A DNA stretch of 64,000 nt, from the NCBI GenBank assembly GCA_965216585.1, contig CBDCGC010000003.1, positions 2,108,001 to 2,172,000 on the forward strand. The letters run 5' to 3'. Shown here piece by piece: positions 36,087-44,114 of this stretch (positions within the stretch are counted from its first letter, which is position 1; each line of letters opens with the position of its first letter). This stretch comes from CADEER01 sp965216585 (GTDB lineage Bacteria > Desulfobacterota > Binatia > HRBIN30 > CADEER01). A program made the position numbers and the translations under genes. Under the pieces are notes generated by a model. The model was not told the origin of the DNA, made no database searches, and saw nothing but the letters and a program-made list of their open reading frames with translations.

Positions 36087-36758
36087 ATGAAGGTGTCACA
36101 GGCCATTGAGTCGCGCATGACGGTGCGCGCTTTTCTCGACACGCCCGTCACCGGCGATGCGTTGCGGTCGATCCTCGACACGGCGCGGCGGTCGCCATCT
36201 GGCGGCAACCTTCAGCCGTGGCAGGTCTGGGTGCTCGGCGGTGATGAGATGGTTCGCTTCAAATCCCTGATCAAGCAGCGGATGGATGCAGGCCAGCTCG
36301 GCGAAGAAGGCTCGTACCAGATCTACCCGCAGAAACTGAAGGAGCCGTATCGCTCGCGTCGTTTCAAATGCGGCGAGGACTTGTACGCAACCATCGACGT
36401 CGCACGAGAGGACAAGGCAGGGCGGATGGCGCACTTCGCACGCAACTTCGACTTCTTCGGCGCGCCCGCCGCCTTCTTCTTCTTTCTCGATCGCGTCATG
36501 GGACCGCCACAGTGGTCCGACGTGGGGATGTTCATCCAATCGATCGCCCTGCTGGCGCGCGAGCACGGACTACACACTTGCCCGCAAGAAGCGTGGTCGG
36601 TCTGGCACAAGACGGTCGCCGAGTTCTTCGCAACACCCGACGAGCTGATGCTCTTCTGCGGCATGGGTATCGGCTACATGGACGAATCGCACCCCATCAA
36701 CACCCTGCGCACCGATCGAGCACCGCTCGAAGAGATCGCCACCTTCGTCGGAATCTGA
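36087..36758 (+). CDS. Nitroreductase-family FMN oxidoreductase
   Basis: 223 residues. Typical motifs: AIESRMTVRAFLDTPV, RRSPSGGNLQPWQVWVL (FMN phosphate and ring contacts), and a C-terminal FCGMGIGYMDESHPIN. AGAGGAG precedes the ATG. It probably uses FMN and NAD(P)H to reduce a nitro compound, quinone or similar. It lies within the segment bounded by inverted IS-like ends. Confidence 0.9.
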   Translation: MKVSQAIESRMTVRAFLDTPVTGDALRSILDTARRSPSGGNLQPWQVWVLGGDEMVRFKSLIKQRMDAGQLGEEGSYQIYPQKLKEPYRSRRFKCGEDLYATIDVAREDKAGRMAHFARNFDFFGAPAAFFFFLDRVMGPPQWSDVGMFIQSIALLAREHGLHTCPQEAWSVWHKTVAEFFATPDELMLFCGMGIGYMDESHPINTLRTDRAPLEEIATFVGI

Positions 36759-36772
36759 CTTGCAAATCACCT

Positions 36773-36871
36773 GGGATCGACGGGACCATCCGGGGTGAGC
36801 AACTCCCGAATCCCAAACCGGAGGGGTCAAAACAGGAGAGCCTGGGATCGCCCAACACCAACGGCACCGCA
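36773..36871. repeat. Integrated-element terminal sequence, copy 2
   Basis: Same 99-base block as 29140-29238 with scattered substitutions, immediately followed by a tRNA 3'-half fragment. Confidence 0.65.
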
Positions 36872-36924
36872 TTCGAAAACCGGTGACGGGCAACCGTCCG
36901 GGGGTTCGAATCCCTCCCCTTCCG
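36872..36924 (+). repeat. tRNA-Ser 3'-half fragment (attachment-site-like) 3
   Basis: 53 bases nearly identical to the intact gene from the anticodon loop on (GAAAACCGGTGACGGG, GGGGGTTCGAATCCCTCCCC). The 5' half is missing. Confidence 0.8.
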
Positions 36925-37102
36925 TCCTTTGCGCGATCAAGAGTGAGCGAAGGACGCCCTCCGAAGCTTCAGCGAAGGAGAGCACTTACCCTTTACAAGC
37001 ATCGGACGGCGGGCCCTCACCCGCTTCGCGCGTCAGGGTTGAAGATCCTGATCCCGAAGGGCTCTCGAACCTCCAACCTCAAACCACCTGGTTCAGGACA
37101 CT

Positions 37103-37294
37103 AGCCTCAAAGAGAAAATATTCCACGGCGAGAAACGCCACGAGCTCGCGCCATAGAGCGCCATCTGCGGCCGTGCTCGCCCTTGGCAATGCTCATGTAG
37201 GATGGACTACACTCCGCTTGCCGAAAGCTGCGCTCGGCCACATCTGGCACTCTCTGACGCGTTCTCCCTCGCGGAATATTTTCTCTTTGAGGCT
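37103..37294. mobile_element. MITE-like element, copy 1
   Basis: 192 bases with terminal inverted repeats of about 22 bases (AGCCTCAAAGAGAAAATATT.. and its complement) and further internal palindromic blocks (CATCTGCGGCCG). The second copy, in opposite orientation and roughly 95% identical by eye, is at 62362-62551. No coding capacity. It supplies the stop codon of the nitrilase gene. Confidence 0.8.
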
Positions 37295-38297
37295 AGTCGT
37301 CGCTGGAGCCTTCGCGCCGGCTACCGTCATCCGATACTGCCGACTCTCCGGACGGCGTAGCCTCGCCGTCGATGTCGTTGTTACGGAACATCACACGCTT
37401 GGTAGACCCGGCGTTCACGATGAGCTGGAACACATCGGGGCGGGAGTAGTGCCCCGTGACATCGAACGCAACCTTTGCGGCCATGATCGCGTCGCGCGAG
37501 CCGTCGGCAATGAGAATGTCTTCGCCTTCTATGGGGCCTGCGATCACCTCTCCGCGAGGATCGATGATGCAGCTGCCTCCCTCCATCGGTAACTTCTCGT
37601 CGGTGGACACGCCGCCTGCGAGAATGACGTAGCAAGCACCCTGGGAAGCAAACGCCTGAGACAGAAAAAGCTGGCGCGTGTAGTAACCGATCGGAGCGGG
37701 CGGGACTGCCTGACTTCCCGGCCAAGCGGCAACGTGCACCTGAGTTCCCTCACTCATGAGCACATAACCTGGGAGCACCATGTTGTGTTCCCAACAGTTG
37801 AGGCCGCTTATCCGGCCGTAAGAACGCTCGTAGACGTGCAACCCGGATGCGTCCCCCTCTCCCCAGGCGATCCTCTCCCGAAACGTGGGTTTCAGCTTGC
37901 GGTGGACACCGAGGAGTTCCCCGTTTCTGCCGATGAACAGCAGGCTGCAGTAAACTGTACCGCGCGTGTCACGATTGCGTTCGGCGATCCCGATCACAAC
38001 GTCGATGCCTGTTTTCTTCGCTGCCTCGCACAGCCGGTCCGTCGTCGGGCTCGGCACCTCCACTGCGCTGTCGATATAGTTGGCGGCAGCGTTCCAGTAG
38101 TCGGGATCGAAACTGTCGGTAGTGTGCGCGAACAACGGGAATCCTGGAAGCCAGGATTCTCCGAAAGCAGCCAACGTCGCACCCTTCTTGCCTGCTTCGG
38201 CTATCAACGAGCACGCTTTCTCGGTCGATGCCTCCCTGTCGTAGTAGATGGGCGACGCTTGTATTGCGGCGAGCGAAAACGTCGATTCGTTATTCAC
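37293..38297 (-). CDS. Nitrilase
   Basis: 334 residues. The Glu-Lys-Cys triad is visible: Glu47 in AAFGESWLPG, Lys134 in VHRKLKPT and Cys168 in GLNCWEHNMVLP. Length and the SCIIDPRGEVIAGP and FDVTGHYSRPDVFQL segments match true nitrilases, which hydrolyse nitriles to carboxylic acids and ammonia. The last codons and TAG abut the MITE-like element, so the natural C-terminus may have been altered. Confidence 0.92.
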   Translation of the reverse strand: MNNESTFSLAAIQASPIYYDREASTEKACSLIAEAGKKGATLAAFGESWLPGFPLFAHTTDSFDPDYWNAAANYIDSAVEVPSPTTDRLCEAAKKTGIDVVIGIAERNRDTRGTVYCSLLFIGRNGELLGVHRKLKPTFRERIAWGEGDASGLHVYERSYGRISGLNCWEHNMVLPGYVLMSEGTQVHVAAWPGSQAVPPAPIGYYTRQLFLSQAFASQGACYVILAGGVSTDEKLPMEGGSCIIDPRGEVIAGPIEGEDILIADGSRDAIMAAKVAFDVTGHYSRPDVFQLIVNAGSTKRVMFRNNDIDGEATPSGESAVSDDGSRREGSSDD

Positions 38298-38471
38298 CAG
38301 TCAACTCCCTCATGTCGCGAACTGACTTCCTACGCGTACGATACTAAGAATCGATCACCCTCGCACTCCCGGGAGCCCGTAAACCATCGCGGCCAGTGCA
38401 GTAGTGCCTACCGAGGTAGCTTAACTACCAACATCTGGAATCTCTTTCGAGGAGGAGCAACGCCGGCACGG

Positions 38472-38520
38472 GCGTCGAGGGCCGGCGAATATTGTGACGA
38501 ATTTCTGGTTCAGGACACTA
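38472..38520. repeat. Inverted IS-like end, right
   Basis: CGTCGAGGGCCGGCGAAT through TTCAGGACACTA is the inverted partner of 35142-35190. A further fragment (TGGTTCAGGACACTAG) adjoins the MITE-like element near 37088. Confidence 0.6.
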
Positions 38521-38985
38521 GTACCCCACAAGCGCGTCGCGAACGCCGAAGAAAGCCGGTTTTGGTGCGTAGTTGGCGTCGAACATGAGCGGGTCCCGGT
38601 TCAGGAAAATAGGCCAGAAGTAGCCATCTGTGAATCCGAAGAAGTTGATCGTACATTCCAAAAAGGTGTGGAGAACGCCGCTGTTCGCAGCCCAAGGGCG
38701 GAGGGTCCGAATCATGAATGTCGATTGAAGGGCATCGAGATACCGGCGCATCACGTGGTGGTAGACGCCGAAGGAGCGACCGAGCTCCGAAGCATTCCAG
38801 ACCTGCCCGTGGTAGTGCGCCAACATCGCCCAGAAGCGTTCGAGCGTTGCAGCGGGAATCGAAATTCCGAGCTGGGGGAGATCGCGCTCCAAAAACGTAC
38901 GGACGAATTCTCTACGCCATTCCAGACTCTCGGAATTCGATCGAGCCGTATAGGATCGCGGGAATCCATGTCCACTGGTACGCAC
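38519..38985 (-). pseudogene. Chimeric pseudogene: ATPase middle fused to GH10 C-terminus
   Basis: An open frame of 155 residues on the minus strand. Its first part (GFPRSYTARS through TFMIRTLRPWAAN) copies the middle of the AAA/DUF4143 ATPase at 27811. It lacks 15 residues (45 bases, in frame) after WAAN and resumes at SGVLHTFLE. It then switches, at 38660/38661, to CTINFFGFTDGYFWPIF and onward, the exact C-terminus of the GH10 enzyme at 29880. The source genes are separate neighbours in the island, so this is a rearranged copy. Confidence 0.85.
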
Positions 38986-39059
38986 GCTCCGTTTCCTCTT
39001 GCCCTTCCGGCGGATTCCAGGTGATGTCGTCCCCGCAAATCAGCTCGTGAGGATTGGCA

Positions 39060-39977
39060 ATGGCAAAAATGCATTTCGGCGTGAACCTGCCGCAGATCAA
39101 GCGTTCTTGGCAAGAGACACGCTCGGTCGCGCAGACCGTGGAGTCGCTCGGCTACGATTCCGTCTGGTTCAACGACCACATCTACGGCATCCCAATGCCG
39201 CAGTTGCCGATCCTCGAGGCATGGACGGCCCTGCCGGCGGTCGCCGCAGTGACCTCGCGAGTACAGCTCGGCACGCTGGTGTCGCCGGTCGGTTTTCGCA
39301 ATCCGGCGTTGCTTGCAAAGAGCGTCGGCACGGTCGAAGAGATCAGCGGCGGGCGCACCATCGTCGGCCTCGGTGGCGGTTGGTACGGAGATGAGTTCAC
39401 CGGCTACGGAATCGACTTCCCGCCCGTCAAAGATCGCCTCGAGCAACTCGAAGAAGCGATCGTCCTGATGCGACGCCTGTGGAGGGAAGAACGAGTCACT
39501 TTCGAAGGCAAGCATTTCCGGACCAAGGAAGTCTTCTGCGCCCCGAAGCCGGCGTATCAGCCGCCTATCCTGCTCGGCGGTGGTGGCGAGAAGGTCTTCT
39601 TGAAGATCTGCGCCAGGCACGCCGACATCTGGAACAATCTGGCAGTCAATCAAGAGCACATCGGCAAGAAGATCGATGTCTTGAAACACCACTGCGACAC
39701 CGTCGGCCGCGACCCCGCGGCGATCGAGATTTCACAGCAGACGATGGTGGTCATCGGCAGCGACGCCGACGACGCCAAGGCCAAGGTCGACAAAGCAACC
39801 AAGATCTTCGGCGGCCATCTCGGCAAGGGCATCTCCGGTACGCCCGAGCAATGTGGCGAGCAGATACAAGCACTCGCCGACCTCGGCTGCACGATGCTCA
39901 TCATCGAGTTCTTCGGCCGCGACCCGAGCGAACCAGCACAACTATTCGCCGAAACGGTGATGCCGCACTTCGCTTGA
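39060..39977 (+). CDS. LLM-class flavin-dependent oxidoreductase
   Basis: 305 residues from the ATG at 39060 (GTGAGG upstream). Luciferase-like features: HFGVNLPQIKRSW, SLGYDSVWFNDHIYG, RVQLGTLVSPVGFRNPALLAKSVGTVEEISGGR, GLGGGWYGDEF and APKPAYQPPILLGGGGE. Such proteins use FMN or F420 for oxidation of organic substrates; GGGW..EF and the gene length favour an F420-type member, but this is not decisive. Confidence 0.9.
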   Translation: MAKMHFGVNLPQIKRSWQETRSVAQTVESLGYDSVWFNDHIYGIPMPQLPILEAWTALPAVAAVTSRVQLGTLVSPVGFRNPALLAKSVGTVEEISGGRTIVGLGGGWYGDEFTGYGIDFPPVKDRLEQLEEAIVLMRRLWREERVTFEGKHFRTKEVFCAPKPAYQPPILLGGGGEKVFLKICARHADIWNNLAVNQEHIGKKIDVLKHHCDTVGRDPAAIEISQQTMVVIGSDADDAKAKVDKATKIFGGHLGKGISGTPEQCGEQIQALADLGCTMLIIEFFGRDPSEPAQLFAETVMPHFA

Positions 39978-40171
39978 AGACCACCGCCGAAAGCTCCGTT
40001 TTCGGAATTCGGCGCCGCTGCGTTTCGCGCACTTGGGAAAGATGGCGGCGAAAACGATTACGCCATCTGTGAACCCTTCATGGCAGTGTCTTTGCCCTTT
40101 CTACTTCCTGCGTGTCCGCTCAGCAGCGGACTGCAAACGCCCAACGCAGAGCTGTGGAAAAGGAAATTCGC

Positions 40172-41701
40172 ATGCACGATGCACGATCACGGAAACCAAG
40201 CGGGCAAGCAGGTCGAGCGCTCAGCTCTTGGTCGACGGCGATCCGCCGGGCGGTGATCGCGAGCGTGGTCGGCTTGCTCTTCGCCCTGCCGGTCGGTGCC
40301 GCCACTGTCGCCGAGGATCTCCCGGGCAAGTTGGACTTGTACGGCACGTTCCGCACCCGCTGGGAGCTGTGGAACTTTTTCGAGCCCGACGGTCCGGGGG
40401 ACAACGACTACACCTTCCTCGGCCTGCGCGGGCGATTCGGTCTCGACTACGACTACGAGAAGAAGATTCACGTCAAGATCGAAGGCCAGGCGAACGGGCT
40501 CATCGATCTTCCCGCCGGCGCCGCCGGCGCGCCACTCGGTCCGCTCGGGCTCGGGGCGGTGTATCGCGCCCACAACCGCAGGGCGAACGACGGCTCGGTG
40601 TTCTTGAACCAGGCCTGGGTTGAGATCCGCGACGTCGGCATCGATGGCCTTCGCGCCCGTGGCGGCCGCTTCGCATTCTCGGAGGGGGCGGAGTTCCGCA
40701 CCGGCGACCCCGGACTCGATTGGGTTTCCAAGTTTCGTATCTCCGAACGCTTGATCGGTCCCTTCGACTGGTCACACGTCGGGCGATCCTTTGATGGCGG
40801 CCTGCTCGGGTACGACGCGGGAGAAGTGAAAGTGCAGGCAACGTACCTCAAGCCGCGGCAGGCAGGGTTCGATCTCGCCGGCAACAAACAGATCGACGGA
40901 GTCGACGTCGTCTACGCTTCGGCCAACGTCATTCGGCCCTGGCTCGCGGACAACGGGAACGGCCGGCTCTTCTACATCTACTACGGCGACCAGAGAGCCT
41001 TGGTCCCCGCCGACAACCGGCCACAAGAGGTGCGCGCTGCCGGTGCGCGCGGCATCTCGCTCTCCACTTTCGGCGGCAATTGGACACAGATCGTTCCGAC
41101 CACAATCGGTCCACTCGACGGCATGGTGTGGGGTGCGCTGCAGACCGGCCGCTGGGCAGCGCAGAACCACTCCGCCTGGGCCTACGCCGTCGAAGGCGGC
41201 ATTCGTCCCCGAGCGCTCCCCTGGAACGCCTGGATCCGCGCCGGCATCAACCGCTCCTCGGGTGACGACGACGCCGGCGACTCGCGGCACGAAACTTTCT
41301 TCCAGATGCTACCGACGACGCGCCTGTACTCGCTTTCCACTGCCTACAACCTGATGAACAATCAAGACGTCTTCGCCCAGCTCGTTCTCAAGCCGCTCCA
41401 GGGAATGGTGTGGCGCACCGATCTGCACTGGATTTCACTGACCGAGAAGAACGACCTGTGGTACTTCGGCGGCGGCGCGACGCTCGACGATCGCCAGATC
41501 GGATTCGGTTACGGCGCGCGACCGTCTGCCGGCGCTCGCAACCTGATGACTGCGCTCGAAACCCAACTCGCCTACAAGATCAACCAGCACCTGTCCTTCG
41601 TCCTCTACTACGGCCACCAATTCGGCAACACCGTCGTCGGCCGCCTGGCAAGAGACAAGGACGCCGATTTCGGATACATCGAGGTGAACTTGTCAATCTG
41701 A
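40172..41701 (+). CDS. Outer-membrane beta-barrel, alginate-export-like
   Basis: 509 residues from the ATG at 40172 with AAAAGGAAA upstream. The signal peptide ends near residue 43 (ALPVGAA). Alternating strands begin KLDLYGTFRTRWELWNFF, and a fold like the alginate-export (AlgE-type) porin family is suggested by R..F.LD..YE.KI..KIEGQ and repeated aromatic-girdle strands. It should form a pore for a polymer or small solute; the substrate is not readable. Ends in VNLSI. Confidence 0.75.
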   Translation: MHDARSRKPSGQAGRALSSWSTAIRRAVIASVVGLLFALPVGAATVAEDLPGKLDLYGTFRTRWELWNFFEPDGPGDNDYTFLGLRGRFGLDYDYEKKIHVKIEGQANGLIDLPAGAAGAPLGPLGLGAVYRAHNRRANDGSVFLNQAWVEIRDVGIDGLRARGGRFAFSEGAEFRTGDPGLDWVSKFRISERLIGPFDWSHVGRSFDGGLLGYDAGEVKVQATYLKPRQAGFDLAGNKQIDGVDVVYASANVIRPWLADNGNGRLFYIYYGDQRALVPADNRPQEVRAAGARGISLSTFGGNWTQIVPTTIGPLDGMVWGALQTGRWAAQNHSAWAYAVEGGIRPRALPWNAWIRAGINRSSGDDDAGDSRHETFFQMLPTTRLYSLSTAYNLMNNQDVFAQLVLKPLQGMVWRTDLHWISLTEKNDLWYFGGGATLDDRQIGFGYGARPSAGARNLMTALETQLAYKINQHLSFVLYYGHQFGNTVVGRLARDKDADFGYIEVNLSI

Positions 41702-41797
41702 TCGAAAGTCGTGCGGTACAGACGATTCCGAACAGAAGTATCTCGGAATCGAGAATTCTCTTGAGAACTTCTCAATCGATCTGATACGGCTCCGCCC

Positions 41798-44104
41798 GTG
41801 AGAACCGTCCTACTAGGAGCCTGTGCGGCCGTACTTGGCGTGCTCGCACTCTGCACTACTGCCCGGGCTCAGAGCTGCACCGGAGACTGCGACGGCGGCG
41901 GGTCGGTGGAGATCCACGAGCTCATTCGCGGTGTCAGTATTTCACTGGAGCTCGCTGATCTATCCGTCTGCCAGGCGGCCGATGGCTCCGGCGACGGACG
42001 GGTTTCGATCGACGAGCTGGTACGAGCGGTCTATGTCTCGCTCCTCGGGTGTAGCGAGAGAAGCTCGCTGGCGACGCCGTACCGGCGACTTACGCAACTC
42101 GAGTACGCCCGAACCCTGGAGGATCTTCTCGAGATCCCCGGCGCTGCGGCCAAGGATCTGGCTCAAACCCTGCCACCCGAGGCCGACTCCGGCGGTTTCG
42201 ACACGCTAGCCGAGAGTCAGGGAATATCCGGCCTGCACGTCCGCTCTTACATCGAGGCGGCAGACCGCGCGCTCGACGCCGCCATCGAGCTGGGCGAGTC
42301 GCCTTCTCTCGAGCCGCACGTGATCGACTACAGTGTCGGCTACCCCCTGCTTCTCGGCAACGGCAACTTTTTCGGCGGCGGCGTCATCGTCAACACGGAA
42401 GATGCGGCCGTACAGTTCGCTGACGGGGTCTGTACCTACGCTCTAGACTCCGAACGCAACGGCTACACCGTGCCACGCGCCGGCACCTATCGCGTATCGA
42501 TGGACATCTACCGCCACCGGGGTGTTTCAACCGTCGTGGCAACCCTGTTTCGCGGCAAGACGCAAGGAGTCGTCGCATCACTCGATGAGTTGATCGGGGC
42601 GTGGGATCTGACCGACGACAACCCCCGGGTCGTTTCGCTGACGACCTATCTCCAACCCGGTGACCTGCTGGCGCCGTGCGTGTCGGAAGTCACGTTCCCG
42701 CCCGGCGACAATATCTTCAACTACTTGGCCGAGGACAAGTTTGCCAATGACGGCTACGAGGGCGAAGGCGTCGCATTCCGAACCCTCACCATCACACCGG
42801 CCATCGAGCAGTGGCCGCCGCCGAGCACACGGTCGCTGCTGACCGGAGTCAGCTTCGACCAAGACGGGCAGATCGAGCTCACCAAGCCACCCGAGCAGCA
42901 CCTGCACGACATCGTCGCGAGATTCGCGGCCAAGGCCTTCCGCCGCCCCGTCGCCGAATGGGAAGTTTCGACGATCGCGGCGCTGGGCGAGCGCGTGCTG
43001 AGCGAGGGGCGGCCGTTCATCGAAGCAGTCAAGGTCCCGCTGCTGGCGATCCTCTCCTCGCCAGAGTTTCTCTACCAACCGGCCGACGACGAAGAGCTCA
43101 ACGACTACGAGCTGGCCACTCGGCTCGCCTACTTCCTCTGGCGCAGCCCGCCCGACTCGCGGCTGCTCGGCGCGGCGCGGCGCGGCGCGCTTTCAGATCC
43201 GGAAGAGGTCGACCGGCAGGCCGAGCGAATGCTGGCCGCGGCGCGGAGCTTCCGCTTCATCACCGACTTCGCCGCACAGGCCTACCGGCTCGACGAGCTC
43301 AACGCGACGACCCCGTCCCTGGGGCTCGGATACAACGAACGCGTCGGCCAGGCGATGAAGCTGGAGACCGAGCTGTTTCTCGCCTCTCTCGTCAGAGACG
43401 ATCTCAGCGTCGCCAATCTGATCGATTCAGACTACACGTTCGTCAATCGACCCCTGGCGAGGATCTACGGGATCGAGGGAGTCGAAGGACAGGCCGTGCG
43501 TCGCATCTCACTGCCGCCAGATAGCGTGCGCGGTGGCCTGCTGACCCAGGGAGCCATTCTGAAAATTACGGCCAACGGCACGACGACGTCGCCCGTGCCA
43601 CGCGGCAACTTCGTACTCGACGCGCTGCTCGGAACACCCGTGCCGCCGCCGCCGGCGGGAGTCACGGGGCTCGAACCCGACACGCGCGGCACCACCACCA
43701 TTCGCGAGCAGCTCGACGCCCACCGGACCGAACGCGTGTGCAACAACTGCCACAGCGTCATCGACCCGCCGGGGTTCGCGCTCGAGTCGTTCGACCCGGT
43801 CGGTCGCTTCCGCACCAGATACCGCGCCCGAGTGCCGGTCGATGCGAGCGGTGTCACCCTCAGCGGCAGCTCGTTCGATGGCATCGAGGAGTACAAGCAG
43901 ATCCTGCTCGACGAAGAGCTGGACCAGGTGGCGCGCGCCCTGGTCACCAAGTTGCTGGTGTTCGCAACCGGTGCCGAGCTCGGAATCGACGCATTGAACG
44001 AGGTTGAGGAAATCCTCGACCGAGAGCGTGGCGATGGCTTTCCGGTGCGCTCGTTGATTCGCGGTGTCACCGCCAGCAACGCGTTTCGGAGGCGATCGCC
44101 ATGA
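41798..44104 (+). CDS. Dockerin-DUF1587/1592/1588/1585 fusion (PSD1-type cytochrome)
   Basis: 768 residues from a GTG. Signal peptide to about 25; dockerin pair at 26-86 with loops DCDGGGSVEIHE and DGSGDGRVSIDE. From 93 on come the planctomycete-type domains: DUF1587 (YRRLTQLEYARTLEDLL), DUF1595/1592 (KAFRRPVAEWEV, LAILSSPEFLYQ, ELATRLAYFLWRSPPD), DUF1588 (RGGLLTQGAILKITANGTTTSPVPRG) with a heme-type CNNCH near 648, and DUF1585 at the end. These proteins are secreted, probably redox-active, and normally lack a dockerin. Confidence 0.85.
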   Translation: MRTVLLGACAAVLGVLALCTTARAQSCTGDCDGGGSVEIHELIRGVSISLELADLSVCQAADGSGDGRVSIDELVRAVYVSLLGCSERSSLATPYRRLTQLEYARTLEDLLEIPGAAAKDLAQTLPPEADSGGFDTLAESQGISGLHVRSYIEAADRALDAAIELGESPSLEPHVIDYSVGYPLLLGNGNFFGGGVIVNTEDAAVQFADGVCTYALDSERNGYTVPRAGTYRVSMDIYRHRGVSTVVATLFRGKTQGVVASLDELIGAWDLTDDNPRVVSLTTYLQPGDLLAPCVSEVTFPPGDNIFNYLAEDKFANDGYEGEGVAFRTLTITPAIEQWPPPSTRSLLTGVSFDQDGQIELTKPPEQHLHDIVARFAAKAFRRPVAEWEVSTIAALGERVLSEGRPFIEAVKVPLLAILSSPEFLYQPADDEELNDYELATRLAYFLWRSPPDSRLLGAARRGALSDPEEVDRQAERMLAAARSFRFITDFAAQAYRLDELNATTPSLGLGYNERVGQAMKLETELFLASLVRDDLSVANLIDSDYTFVNRPLARIYGIEGVEGQAVRRISLPPDSVRGGLLTQGAILKITANGTTTSPVPRGNFVLDALLGTPVPPPPAGVTGLEPDTRGTTTIREQLDAHRTERVCNNCHSVIDPPGFALESFDPVGRFRTRYRARVPVDASGVTLSGSSFDGIEEYKQILLDEELDQVARALVTKLLVFATGAELGIDALNEVEEILDRERGDGFPVRSLIRGVTASNAFRRRSP

Positions 44105-44114
44105 GGCAATCGCA

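Larger units (their letters stand above)
36759..37102. other. Intergenic segment with element end and tRNA fragment 3
   Basis: Contains the element-terminal block (36773-36871), the tRNA-Ser fragment (36872-36924), a degenerate version of the double hairpin (about 36925-36980), and a short IS-end fragment (CTGGTTCAGGACACTAG) abutting the MITE-like repeat. No gene is supported. Confidence 0.6.

Noticed and set aside
27529..38985. Integrase or transposase gene for the island
   Set aside because: Every frame in the island was considered; none shows tyrosine or serine recombinase or DDE motifs.
38912..39100. Protein-like minus-strand stretch (ANPHELICGDDITWNPPEGQ)
   Set aside because: Looks like a gene fragment, but no start, family or continuing frame could be identified.
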